Source: CAZIGK01 sp964538615 (lineage in GTDB: Bacteria > Pseudomonadota > Alphaproteobacteria > Rickettsiales > RI-342). Taken from it: DNA of 64,000 bases. Every line of letters begins with the position of its first letter. Positions within the stretch are counted from its first letter, which is position 1. The translations under genes were made by a program, and so were the position numbers. Shown here piece after piece: positions 33,599-42,647 of the stretch. The notes beneath the pieces were generated by a model that saw only the letters and a list, made by a program, of their open reading frames with translations, was not told where the DNA came from and made no database searches. The DNA lies in the NCBI GenBank assembly GCA_964538615.1, contig CAZIGK010000004.1, forward strand, positions 62,001 through 126,000, written 5' to 3'.

Positions 33599-34279
33599 AT
33601 GACCAACCAGACGCCATTACCTGCCAACACCGCGCTTTACAGCGCCAATTGTCCACTCATTCTGGCCTCCGGCTCCAAAGCCAGACAAGAATTACTGAAA
33701 ACGGCAGGCTTGCATTTTACCACCGTGAAACCAGGCTGCGATGAAGAAGCGTTAAAAATTCCTCTCGCCAACCTACCCGTTGAAGAACAGGTGCTGGCCA
33801 TGGCACGTGCCAAAGCCAAGTCTGTTTCGTCCCGCTACCCAGACGCTATCATCATCGCTGCAGATCAAATGTGCGTGGTAGATCATACCATTCTTCCCAA
33901 ACCGTTAAGCTTGCCGGAAGCCAAACATCAATTAGCGACACTATCGGGCAAAATGCACGCACAGCATACAGGTGTCTGTATTTTTCAGGGCAACCAACTA
34001 AAATGGGAATACCACGAAGCCGCCTTCCTCACCATGCGACTGCTAGGGGAAAGTGAGATTGATGCCTATCTGGAACATGACAAACCTCTCGGCGCCTGTG
34101 GCGGCTATTACTATGAAAAAACCGGCAAACAGCTTTTCAGCCATCTGGAAGGGACGGAGGCCACTATTCTTGGCCTTCCCATCCTCCCCCTGCTCAACCG
34201 CATGCATGAACTGCAACTTATCAGTCATCACCGCAGCCTTTCCCAACGCCAAATGACAACGCATAGCATGCAAGCCTAG
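33599..34279 (+). CDS. maf: Maf-family nucleotide pyrophosphatase
   Basis: 226 residues, slightly long because of an N-terminal extension before the Maf start motif LILASGSKARQELLKTAGL. Further family motifs: IIAADQMCVVDH (where many have ADTVV), KPLSLPEAKHQLATLSGKMHAQHTGVCIF, and YLEHDKPLGACGGYYYEKTGKQLFSHLEGTEATILGLPILPLL. Role: hydrolyses nucleoside triphosphates, often modified pyrimidines, or acts in division arrest. Many Maf proteins have a GKAGAYGIQG segment; here the GACGGYYYEKTG segment replaces it. The start is chosen by position of GGGGAG upstream. Gene order grxC then maf is not itself diagnostic. Confidence 0.88.
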   Translation: MTNQTPLPANTALYSANCPLILASGSKARQELLKTAGLHFTTVKPGCDEEALKIPLANLPVEEQVLAMARAKAKSVSSRYPDAIIIAADQMCVVDHTILPKPLSLPEAKHQLATLSGKMHAQHTGVCIFQGNQLKWEYHEAAFLTMRLLGESEIDAYLEHDKPLGACGGYYYEKTGKQLFSHLEGTEATILGLPILPLLNRMHELQLISHHRSLSQRQMTTHSMQA

Positions 34280-34646
34280 GAGGTAACCTCTCCCTAGCCG
34301 GCATCCCCCTTTCATAGGGAGTGTGGTGAACCATCAGGCTGGGAAAACCGGCAGTGCCAGCATAATGAAACCCACATGAATGCAGCAACAACCCAAGCGG
34401 CATGTTGCATTGCATGTGGTCAGTCCCTCTCTTCTGAGGCATCGTATGCGCAACAATCTGCCGTCATCGGCCTACTTGTTGTCTCAAAAACTATTTCTCC
34501 CTTTACAGTAAAGTTAAAATCCGTTAACCGTAGTTGAAAATGCTCAAAAATTAAACAGGGTGTCTTCCTATGGTATCTCCGTCTCCACTCAGCAGACGGC
34601 CTCAATGCGTGCGTATTCTGTCTATGCTGCAAGAAAGTGCCGCTCA
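34280..34646. other. Intergenic stretch upstream of the VWA-AAA operon
   Basis: About 370 bp; no gene is supported. The longer frame of the downstream gene reaches into 34560 but the extension is not protein-like. A weak inverted repeat (CTAGGAGGTAACCTCTCCCTAG) lies near 34277-34298. A promoter for the downstream three-gene unit is expected here but no close match to sigma-70 boxes is called. Confidence 0.4.
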
Positions 34647-37343
34647 ATGAACAAACAGGCGCGCAGTGCAACCGAACTGAAAGCGGATCCCTTTCTAACA
34701 ATCCGCAAACAGCTTCTACGCTACATGCACGAGGCAGAAGCCGCTGTGCAACAGCAGCAGCCATTCACCCCCCTCACCCGACGCGATGTCATCAAATGGC
34801 TTGATACTGTGGAGTCCGCTCTAGCCCTACACGTATCGCATCACCCTGAATTACCGGAAGAAACACTCAGCCATTATCGCCAGCAATTACAGGCATTTCA
34901 AACAGAAAAACCCCGTATTTTGCGCGCCATTCAAAGCGGTAGCATCTCTGTCACTCCTAACTTATCCACTCCAGCAACCCAATTGGCATGGGGTATTGCC
35001 AGCCTGCATCTGCATACCAATGAAAAAGCACGCCACCCCTGGGGCAGGGAGTATATCTCCCGTGAAACAGAATTTGGCTCCTATAAAGGCAAATTACTAC
35101 ACGAAAGCTCTTTCTGGAAAACGCTCGTGCAGTCACCAGACGCACAGGCGGAACTAGATTTCTACAAAACCGCCCTTCTCCGCCAAATTCCCGATCGCCC
35201 TATCCCTGTCCGCTGGGGAAATCCGGATAGCCATTTCTACTGGGACCCCAGAGAAAAACTGGTAAACATGGATCTCCTGAAATCTCTGATCGGCGGCTTT
35301 GAACATACACGCGCCATTACCCTGCATGAAATAGGCCATGCGGATCTTTCTCGCCAATACAGCCCCACCATGCAAGCGATCCATCAGGAGTTGATCGAAC
35401 TGGAAGCTAAATCCAAACAACAACAAAACCATCTATCAGAACAAGACTACCTGCGCATGGCGCGCTTAAGCAAAGAATGGGAGCTGCGCCATGACCTATG
35501 GAACAGTGCAGAAGATAATACCGTCAACGCCTACGCCGCTGAGTTTCGGGCATTTCGTCGACAATTCATGGCAGATTCCGTGAATTACGTCCGTGCAGCC
35601 CTTAGCGACATTCATCCAGACATCCCGCTGCCAGACCCTCTACCGGAATGGCAATTTCCAGAAACAGTTCAAGCCGCTCATCATCTATTCGCTCAACTCA
35701 GCAATATCATTTTGCTGGCCTTTTATGCCGAAAACCATCTCTTTCCCAACACGCTGGAAGGTTGGCATCAAACCGGCATCATGCCAGAACACCTGCGCCA
35801 ATTCCATAAGAACGCCGATGGCCAGTGGGAAGTGAAAGACCATGACTGGCAGGCAGCATTCCATCGCCTGATGGATTGGATGGTAGGCAGCGAAGGCATG
35901 ACAGCCCTTCGCCCAACGGCTCTTGACCGCCTGAAAGGAGCCGCCGCTTACCACAGCATCGCAGAAGCCCTGAATGACCGACGCACCAGCATTATTGACA
36001 ACATTTGGGATCAATTTGCCGCGCCATACGCAGAAATCCTGCTGCAAGAACATATGCAGCAGGTCAAACAGCAAATGGAGCAGGGAGGCACTCCGCAACA
36101 AGGCAAAGGGGGGATGCAGGTAGATCGGCCTGACGGCACATCGGTTCCCATGCCGGGTATTTCCGCCCCCGATGCACAACTGCAACCCTCTCCCTCCTCG
36201 CAGCAAGCCAAAGAAGCATCGCAGGCCGCATCTCAGGACGGAGAGTCGGAAGAGCAACAAATGCAAAAAGCCCGTCAGGAAGCAAAAAAAACCCAACAAA
36301 GCCGACAAAAATCACCTGTTGAACCATCCGATTCCTCCCCACCCGCAAGCGAGGAAACACCCAGCATCAAAAAAGGTGATTGGGGAAATTATCAGGAACA
36401 AATTTCCGCATTGGCAGCTTCCATCAAACGCTTACAAGAAACCCTGCGCACATTAGCGGAAAAGCAGAAACAACCCTACACCACCCTCTCCGATTCCGAT
36501 CACACCCTTATCCCGCTGGATAGCCGGTTTGGGGAACGTTATTCAGAAGAACGCGCCCGTGAAATGGAAGTCAAAATGCGTACCGGCCAAAGTTTCACAC
36601 CGGATATGCTGAATCACTTCCGCGCAGATGAAGAGCAAACGACCCCCATCACCCCCAAACTGCTCATCTGGCTGGATGGCTCAGGCAGTATGAGTTACAG
36701 TGGCAGCAGCAGCTCCTCCCCCATAGATTACGCGGTGGAAGGCTCTGTAACGTTACTGGAGGCCGCCAAACGTCAATCTCCCGCATGGCCGGGTTTCATC
36801 TACATGTTTGGTGACGAAACCCCCGTGAACCTTGCCCGCCCGGATGATAATGCATTTCAGATGGGCGAAAAAATAGATGGCTTGCGCAAAGGCCTTGCTG
36901 GCAGCACCTATCTGGCTCCCACCATCCTCAAAAGCATCGAAGATCTGGCGGCAGACCGCTCTCAACAGAGCGAAGTCGGCGCCTATACCCATATCGTTCT
37001 CATCTCAGATGGCGACTTTATGGATGCTGAACGTTCCACCAAATATCTTAGCATCCTGTTTGAATCCTCTCCCTATGTTACGCTGGATATTATCTGCATC
37101 AGCGATAGTTATTCCACCCCCATGATCGAAACATGGGCGGAGTCTCTCCAGCCAAAGCATAGCAGCCAACTTATCGGTTTTCGCAAAATATCGGATGGCA
37201 GCAAAATTCAGGAAACGCTGCATGATATCATGGCGGAACGCGCCCAGCTCATCACGCCCACCCTCGCTACCGATGAACAGATTATCCGCCTGTCCCTGCG
37301 TCAGGCCGCACAACGTATGCATAATGAAGGAGTTGCCGCATGA
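34647..37343 (+). CDS. VWA-domain protein with HExxH metallopeptidase-like motif
   Basis: About 898 residues from the ATG at 34647 (MNKQARSATELKADPF). Upstream starts at 34605 and 34560 are less likely. In order: a helical N-terminus; a conserved-looking segment with RAITLHEIGHADLSRQYSP, where HEIGH (about 227-231) is the zinc-metallopeptidase HExxH motif and EWELRHDLWNSAEDNTVNAYAAEF about 45 residues on could supply the third ligand; a Gln/Lys/Ser-rich low-complexity stretch (about 500-590); and a VWA domain with a perfect MIDAS start (LIWLDGSGSMSYSG, about 673-686) and later DGDFMDAERS. It overlaps the AAA+ gene by 4 bp. Such VWA-AAA+ pairs (for example CobT/CobS, MoxR/VWA) remodel targets with the VWA protein as adaptor; no cobalamin gene is nearby. 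Confidence 0.72.
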   Translation: MNKQARSATELKADPFLTIRKQLLRYMHEAEAAVQQQQPFTPLTRRDVIKWLDTVESALALHVSHHPELPEETLSHYRQQLQAFQTEKPRILRAIQSGSISVTPNLSTPATQLAWGIASLHLHTNEKARHPWGREYISRETEFGSYKGKLLHESSFWKTLVQSPDAQAELDFYKTALLRQIPDRPIPVRWGNPDSHFYWDPREKLVNMDLLKSLIGGFEHTRAITLHEIGHADLSRQYSPTMQAIHQELIELEAKSKQQQNHLSEQDYLRMARLSKEWELRHDLWNSAEDNTVNAYAAEFRAFRRQFMADSVNYVRAALSDIHPDIPLPDPLPEWQFPETVQAAHHLFAQLSNIILLAFYAENHLFPNTLEGWHQTGIMPEHLRQFHKNADGQWEVKDHDWQAAFHRLMDWMVGSEGMTALRPTALDRLKGAAAYHSIAEALNDRRTSIIDNIWDQFAAPYAEILLQEHMQQVKQQMEQGGTPQQGKGGMQVDRPDGTSVPMPGISAPDAQLQPSPSSQQAKEASQAASQDGESEEQQMQKARQEAKKTQQSRQKSPVEPSDSSPPASEETPSIKKGDWGNYQEQISALAASIKRLQETLRTLAEKQKQPYTTLSDSDHTLIPLDSRFGERYSEERAREMEVKMRTGQSFTPDMLNHFRADEEQTTPITPKLLIWLDGSGSMSYSGSSSSSPIDYAVEGSVTLLEAAKRQSPAWPGFIYMFGDETPVNLARPDDNAFQMGEKIDGLRKGLAGSTYLAPTILKSIEDLAADRSQQSEVGAYTHIVLISDGDFMDAERSTKYLSILFESSPYVTLDIICISDSYSTPMIETWAESLQPKHSSQLIGFRKISDGSKIQETLHDIMAERAQLITPTLATDEQIIRLSLRQAAQRMHNEGVAA

Positions 37344-40300
37344 ACCAGTCATCCCCAACCAAACCGCATGTCCCCGTTGATCTGGCTGGTGAGTATTTCC
37401 GCTTTATGGCACCGCTTGGCTGGCGCTATCAGGATCAGCAGCAAGGAAGCCCGCGTGAAGGCATCACTCTCGGGGAACTGGAAAGCCTAACGCTTCCCAC
37501 CCAAAACGACCCCAAGGCGGTCTTTGGACAAATGATTCGGGAAATGCCCGTACCTGGCATGCTGGGAGAGTTTGTGGACGCAATCCACGCGTTTGCAGAT
37601 CCAACAGCAGCCAAAGCCAAATTATGGATCGGACCAGCAGGTTTTGGGAAAACCTACGCCGCCGTCATGCTGGGACGCATGGTGAACGAAAAGCCGCCTA
37701 TTGTGGTGGATCTCGCCGGTAAAGATCTCAGTGAACTGCTGTTTGTCACCGGTCTGGATATCAATGCAGGACGCGCTATTTTCGATCGGCTGGAAATGCG
37801 CCTGAACTCCGGCGAGATGCACCCCGCCAACGAAGCACGCCTGCGCGCCGTCCTGCAGGGACATATCCACCGCAATCCAAAAACACACCGTGAAGAGATT
37901 AACTGGGGGCGGGTTGTATCGCAATCGGTTCATATTACCCTGCATGACACCCAGTCGCAGCAAGTGCTGGATTCACAACAAACATCCACAACGGATCCGG
38001 AAGCGATTATTGCCCAACTGAGAGACATCGCCTCCGATGAAGGCATTGCCGGTGCCGAGGGTATTCAGTTCGTCACCAAAGAAGGCCCGTTGATTCGCGC
38101 CTGGCGAGAAGGCCGCTCTATCGTGCTGGATGAGTTCAGTAAAGCCCGTCCGGAAGGTGCTGCCTTACTCCATAATTTCTGGATTATGCTGAAAGAACTC
38201 GGCTCAGATGTCAAACTGGCCGGAGAAGCGGCAGAAGACAGCCCGCATCATGTGCAGGATCTGGAATTCACAGCCCGTGTCGGACATCAGGAATTCACCT
38301 TCCGCCGCAGCGAAATGCCCACAGGCTTCACGGCCATTCTCACCGGTAACCGTCAACATGATGGCCGCTCCAACTCTATGCTGGAACAGTCTTTCTACGA
38401 CCGCGTCCCCCCTCAAATCCTCTCGAACCCCAGTATTCAGGATTGGCATCACCGCATCACGCAAGAACTGACAGGCCTGCCTATCTCCACGCTGCACGAA
38501 TTCTATGGCCGTTTTGAAGTACCCGCGACAGATCTATTCGCCTACGGCATGACGCCTGTATCCGGCAAAACCCTGACCTACGCAGAGTTATGGCAACAAA
38601 AGCCGGAGGTCTTCGCCTCATTCCTGAGAGACTTGCGCACCATGGGGCTTTCCGATCGAGAGATTCAGGCCATACCCGCCAAGCAATTCGATCTGATAAA
38701 CCAGTGGCAGCAACTCCTGCAAGGCACCTCTATCATGGCAGAAGCCTACTGGGAGTTTAACGACCGTCTGAACCCCAACAGCGAGCACTACCAACGCAAA
38801 GGCAACTCCAAAACGGCAGCAGAAGTCGCCAACCCTGAATTTCAACGTCAATATCAGGTCGGCTTACGCCGTGCCATAGCACACATTAGTGCCGCCTTTA
38901 AACCGCAGGAAAAAGCCAGACCTACCCAAAACAAGTCACTCAGCCTCCTGAAGTTCCAACAAGAAGGTGTTGGTGCCACCGCGCCCACCCCCGCCAATGA
39001 AAATGAGGATATTCTTCTGGAACTCGGCTCCCGCTGGGTAGACCAGATAATGGATGATGTTTTGGCCATCCGGCAACAATGGAGCATGCCCAACCTCGCA
39101 AGGGATTTGAAAGCCCTCATGGAAGAACTGGGGCTCTACCGGGCCAGCATGGCAGAAGCGCGGCCAAGCAGTGAATATAGCGCCGAAGAAGCCTTAAATA
39201 TTGACCGCTTTAATGCCCTGCCCACCAGTGAACTGCATCTTTTGCAGGCCGCTCTGGTTCAGTTCTTACGCCAGCAATTTCCACAGCATGCACTCTCTCG
39301 ACGCAACGAAGATGTTCTGCCACTGGCCATTCTGCAAGCAGCGCTACAAGACCTGCCAAAAGACATGCAGGCGTTGTTAGCCCCTAATCTCCTCTTAGAG
39401 GATATCCGGCTGGAACCTCTCACCGCTTACCACGTCCAATCCTCAGCGATCACGGATCAAACCGCGTCACCCGATACAACCTCTACCCCCCTCATTCCCA
39501 CCGCAGTTTTGCTCCAAAGCTTTACCCTTCCTATGCTGGATCGGCAGAATCAGCTTCTTCTCCTTCAACAGGGGCTACCATCAACCTACACCTCACTGAC
39601 AGACTTTGCCGAAAAACTGGAAGCTCTGGATAACAAAATCCTCGCCATCATGGACACGCAGGAAGAAAAACAATATCTCATTCAATCCGCACAAAACAGT
39701 CTCCAGACAAAAACAGATGAGTTAACCGAGCTAGAGAAAAAGACCATTAACCTGCCGCAAGCACAAGCCGTCATGCAAGCTCGCCAACAGGCAAGCGAAG
39801 CTATGCGTACTGCCGGCATGCATGAGAAAGATATCGAAACCCTCCTCGCCTCCATGACTGAGCAGCCGGATCTGGCTGAGGTATTGGAAGCCGGAACAAA
39901 ACAGGAGCAACTTCGTCAGGAAATTCAAACTCAGAAACAGGAATTGCAAAAACTATTGCAGTCCAATCAACGCCTTTCAACGCGTCTTCGCAAAGCGGAA
40001 AAAACGCGCAATGACATGCAGGCACAGGCGATTGCACTCGGTATCTCTGACTACGGCTTCGCCCTGACCACCCTGCAATCGCAAGGCACGAACGGCGAGA
40101 TAGAGACCACTCACCTTCTGCATATCGCTCCCTACGGTGACAAACCGGAAACGACACTTCTCATTGGCAATCCCATCCCACAAGCAACCATGAACAGCCT
40201 GCACCGTAATGGAGTGCTGTATATTGACCGAACACAGGAAAGTGCCGTCACCTTCCTAAGGGATATCATCACCACTCATGCACGCGCACACGGCGGCGAC

Positions 40301-40519
40301 AGTGCGGTGCGCCAAATCACGGGCTACCTGCATCAGGCATTCTTTCTACGCAACCAGAAGCAGGATAATACCCCTCCCGCCAATCTGTATCACTACCTCA
40401 CCAACCCCGCACTTTCGGTGCCCACCCACCCGGTACGCGTACAGGCACAGCCACTGGATATGGAGCTTATCCGCTCCAGCCAGAACGCACAACCCCAGCC
40501 GGAAAGGGCGGTTGCATGA
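37340..40519 (+). CDS. Large MoxR-like AAA+ ATPase partnered with the VWA protein
   Basis: 1059 residues, start overlapping the previous stop by 4 bp (ATGA). AAA+ motor features: Walker A GPAGFGKTYAAVMLG (about 98-112), Walker B region SIVLDEFSKARPEGAALLHNFW (about 259-280), sensor-1 strand FTAILTGNRQHDGRSNSM and an arginine-finger-like SFYDRVPP. The N-terminal 400 residues make a complete ATPase. The C-terminal half is helical, with a coiled coil (about 755-900, IMDTQEEKQYLIQSAQNSLQTK and EIQTQKQELQKLLQ) and a small globular end with ITTHARAHGGDSAVRQITGYLHQAFFLR. The size is unusual for the MoxR group, which is normally about 300-500 residues. It acts on or with the VWA protein, and is followed by a small gene overlapping by 4 bp. 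Confidence 0.72.
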   Translation: MNQSSPTKPHVPVDLAGEYFRFMAPLGWRYQDQQQGSPREGITLGELESLTLPTQNDPKAVFGQMIREMPVPGMLGEFVDAIHAFADPTAAKAKLWIGPAGFGKTYAAVMLGRMVNEKPPIVVDLAGKDLSELLFVTGLDINAGRAIFDRLEMRLNSGEMHPANEARLRAVLQGHIHRNPKTHREEINWGRVVSQSVHITLHDTQSQQVLDSQQTSTTDPEAIIAQLRDIASDEGIAGAEGIQFVTKEGPLIRAWREGRSIVLDEFSKARPEGAALLHNFWIMLKELGSDVKLAGEAAEDSPHHVQDLEFTARVGHQEFTFRRSEMPTGFTAILTGNRQHDGRSNSMLEQSFYDRVPPQILSNPSIQDWHHRITQELTGLPISTLHEFYGRFEVPATDLFAYGMTPVSGKTLTYAELWQQKPEVFASFLRDLRTMGLSDREIQAIPAKQFDLINQWQQLLQGTSIMAEAYWEFNDRLNPNSEHYQRKGNSKTAAEVANPEFQRQYQVGLRRAIAHISAAFKPQEKARPTQNKSLSLLKFQQEGVGATAPTPANENEDILLELGSRWVDQIMDDVLAIRQQWSMPNLARDLKALMEELGLYRASMAEARPSSEYSAEEALNIDRFNALPTSELHLLQAALVQFLRQQFPQHALSRRNEDVLPLAILQAALQDLPKDMQALLAPNLLLEDIRLEPLTAYHVQSSAITDQTASPDTTSTPLIPTAVLLQSFTLPMLDRQNQLLLLQQGLPSTYTSLTDFAEKLEALDNKILAIMDTQEEKQYLIQSAQNSLQTKTDELTELEKKTINLPQAQAVMQARQQASEAMRTAGMHEKDIETLLASMTEQPDLAEVLEAGTKQEQLRQEIQTQKQELQKLLQSNQRLSTRLRKAEKTRNDMQAQAIALGISDYGFALTTLQSQGTNGEIETTHLLHIAPYGDKPETTLLIGNPIPQATMNSLHRNGVLYIDRTQESAVTFLRDIITTHARAHGGDSAVRQITGYLHQAFFLRNQKQDNTPPANLYHYLTNPALSVPTHPVRVQAQPLDMELIRSSQNAQPQPERAVA

Positions 40520-40854
40520 GCCAGTCCCCCTCCGTCATCGCTGCGCAGCAACAGCTCCTGCAAGCATCCGCCTTACGCATTGCGCAGGAGCATCTTCACC
40601 TCGCAACCGGCTTTAGCCGTATCTACCACGTTTCTACCGGCTGGGTGACGGAATACCTGTCACAAGACCCCAGTGTCATGGTCTGCAAAAATCCGGATAC
40701 TCTGGAAAAAGCCATCACACGGGAGGCCGACGGCATCATCTTCATCCCGTCATCCGCACATCTATCCGCAGAACTGGTAGCATCGTTAGCCAATCAAGCC
40801 AGTTACAAGCAAATCATCCTGCTGGAAGTAACGACGGCTGCAAATGCCGGATGA
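40516..40854 (+). CDS. Small third gene of the VWA-AAA operon
   Basis: 112 residues, start overlapping the AAA+ stop by 4 bp (ATGA), so it is translationally coupled. MSQSPSVIAAQQQLLQASALRIAQEHLHLATGFSRIYHVSTGWVTEYLSQDPSVMVCKNPD is followed by EAITREADGIIFIPSSAHLSAELVASLANQASYKQIILLEVTTAANAG. It is alpha/beta, without a signal peptide or TM. No family recognised. The tight coupling suggests a subunit or regulator of the AAA+/VWA machine. Confidence 0.65.
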   Translation: MSQSPSVIAAQQQLLQASALRIAQEHLHLATGFSRIYHVSTGWVTEYLSQDPSVMVCKNPDTLEKAITREADGIIFIPSSAHLSAELVASLANQASYKQIILLEVTTAANAG

Positions 40855-40874
40855 CGAGACTGATGACGGGCTTA

Positions 40875-40910
40875 CCTCCCCCCTGCTCTCTCTCGTGAGA
40901 GCGGGGGGGG
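40875..40910 (+). terminator. Hairpin after the VWA-AAA operon
   Basis: A long GC-rich inverted repeat (CCCCCCTGCTCTC / GAGAGCGGGGGGG) begins about 20 bp after the last stop codon. No T-run follows, so it may be a Rho-dependent or mRNA-stabilising structure rather than a classic terminator. Confidence 0.6.
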
Positions 40911-41051
40911 AATCCTCTCGTGAACGTTCATCTGCTTGTCAGGCAATGAAAAATAAACTGCGCCATTGCCTCGTCCCCCAGAAGACAGCGTGACCACCGT
41001 ACCCTCTAAAATCCTTGTTTTTCAGCCCCTCACGGCTCACAACAACTCGCT
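40911..41051. other. Short intergenic stretch
   Basis: Between the operon hairpin and the convergent FMN reductase stop codon. Nothing further is recognised. Confidence 0.4.
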
Positions 41052-41603
41052 TTACAGCAGTTGCTGCATGACCGCCTTTAATTGTGCCTGATGCGCCTTG
41101 GAACTAAGCGACCCCTCCGCGTCAAACGCTTCATGTGCCTGTGCAATCGCTAATTGCTGTGGGGCAACCCATACGCCAATATTACCCAGCATCATACGCA
41201 ACGGCACCAACCCCCGCAGACCACCAAACCCACCGGGAGACGCAGCCAGCAAAGCCGCTTTTTTTCCCTGATACGCCACCAGTGCCGGCTCGTTTTCTTC
41301 CGACTTCCGAGATATCCAGTCCAAAGCATTTTTTAACACCGGCGCGAAGGAGCTGTTATACTCCGGCGAGGCAATCACAAACCCATCATGCTCAACAAAC
41401 AATTGCTTCAGGCGTTTCGCCGCCTCCGGCAAACCGGATGCCTCTTCCAGATCCCCCTGATATATGGGCATCTCATAATCGGCTAAGTCAATATAAGTAG
41501 CCTCCGCCCCCAAGCTATGCAAACAATGCGCCGCTTGCTTTGCCAGTTGCCGGTTCAGGGATTGCTTACGGGTGCTTCCCGCAAAAACCAGAATCTTTGT
41601 CAT
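41052..41603 (-). CDS. NADPH-dependent FMN reductase (flavodoxin-like)
   Basis: 183 residues from the ATG at 41603 (MTKILVFAGSTRKQSLNRQLAKQAAHCL), with AGGAAA upstream; a longer frame to 41675 is less likely. The motifs FAGSTRKQS (phosphate-binding loop), PEYNSSFAPVLKNALDWISR and AALLAASPGGFGGLRGL place it in the NADPH-dependent FMN reductase/chromate reductase group (ChrR/azoreductase-like, PF03358). Role: reduces FMN or quinone-type substrates. It is monocistronic, divergent from clpP across about 350 bp. Confidence 0.88.
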   Translation of the reverse strand: MTKILVFAGSTRKQSLNRQLAKQAAHCLHSLGAEATYIDLADYEMPIYQGDLEEASGLPEAAKRLKQLFVEHDGFVIASPEYNSSFAPVLKNALDWISRKSEENEPALVAYQGKKAALLAASPGGFGGLRGLVPLRMMLGNIGVWVAPQQLAIAQAHEAFDAEGSLSSKAHQAQLKAVMQQLL

Positions 41604-41951
41604 CGTATTTTCCTTTCCAGTATGATGTGCAGTCTTCACACTACAGCACAGCTCGTGCAGGTCGGCAATTCCCATTTTCTATCCCATGCCTCACAACCTT
41701 AGTGGTTTCATTAAATAGCCCGCATTTAATGTACAGCTTAGCATCTGTTGCCCAATTTTTGCGCTAAATGTTGCGGTGCAATTCTCACCCTATCGCTATA
41801 TCTATCCATATTCTGCTTGCTGGCACTGCGAAAACCCTCTACAACTGAATATAGGTTCACGTGCCTTGCCATGGTGCAGGAACTTTGTATCTGACAGTCT
41901 ATTGCGGGTTTTCCCGCGTTTCTACCTTCCACCAACCCATGAGGACCCCCC
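41604..41951. other. Divergent promoter region between FMN reductase gene and clpP
   Basis: About 350 bp without a gene. It should hold promoters in both directions. It contains an ATATCTATCCATATTCTGC stretch (about 41798-41816) and a GAGGACCCCC just before clpP. No confident promoter is called. Confidence 0.4.
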
Positions 41952-42590
41952 ATGCGTGATGTCGTCAGCCTCTTTGAAAATGCGCTGGTACCGATTGTTG
42001 TTGAGCAAACCGCCCGTGGCGAACGCTCGTTTGATATTTACTCCCGTCTGCTGAAAGAGCGCATCATTTTCCTTACCGGTCAGGTGGAAGACCATATGGC
42101 CGCTCTTATTGTCGCGCAGCTTCTGTTTCTGGAAGCAGAGAATCCCGACAAAGAAATCTATATGTATATCAATTCTCCCGGTGGCGTCGTGACAGCGGGT
42201 CTGTCCATCTATGACACCATGCAATATATCAAACCCAAAGTGGCCACATTGGTGGTAGGTCAGGCTTGTAGTATGGGTTCGCTTTTACTCGCCGCGGGGG
42301 AAAAAGACATGCGCTTCGCCCTGCCGAACGGACGTGTGATGATTCACCAGCCCTCTGGTGGATTCCGTGGTCAGGCAACGGATATTGAAATCCACGCGAA
42401 AGAGATTCTGGCTCTGAAACGTCGCCTGAATGAAATTTACGTTAAGCACACCGGACAAAAACTCTCCACCATTGAACATGCGATGGAGCGGGATAATTTC
42501 ATGTCCGCTGAAGATGCGCAGAAGTTTGGTCTGGTAGATCACGTGGTCACACATCGCGGTGAAGCACTCAATACCAGCAAAAAGAAGTAA
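41952..42590 (+). CDS. clpP: ATP-dependent Clp protease proteolytic subunit
   Basis: 212 residues beginning MRDVVSLFENALVPIVVEQTARGERSFDIYSRLLKERIIFLTG. Catalytic triad visible: Ser (about 107) in VVGQACSMGSLLL, His (about 132) in RVMIHQPSGGFRGQATDI and Asp (about 181) in AMERDNFMSAEDA. Tetradecameric serine peptidase that partners with ClpX or ClpA. The N-terminus is short before the IVVEQT motif. clpX follows on the same strand 57 bp on, then lon, the usual alphaproteobacterial order. The start is preceded by GAGG. Confidence 0.97.
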   Translation: MRDVVSLFENALVPIVVEQTARGERSFDIYSRLLKERIIFLTGQVEDHMAALIVAQLLFLEAENPDKEIYMYINSPGGVVTAGLSIYDTMQYIKPKVATLVVGQACSMGSLLLAAGEKDMRFALPNGRVMIHQPSGGFRGQATDIEIHAKEILALKRRLNEIYVKHTGQKLSTIEHAMERDNFMSAEDAQKFGLVDHVVTHRGEALNTSKKK

Positions 42591-42647
42591 CATTACCGCC
42601 CGTCAGGGCATAAACAGTCGTGTATCAAGTGAAGGTAGAGAACGGTT

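Noticed and set aside
33500..33600. Replication origin call at the maf promoter
   Set aside because: Only two imperfect DnaA boxes and no AT-rich unwinding region, so it is reported as a regulatory candidate only.
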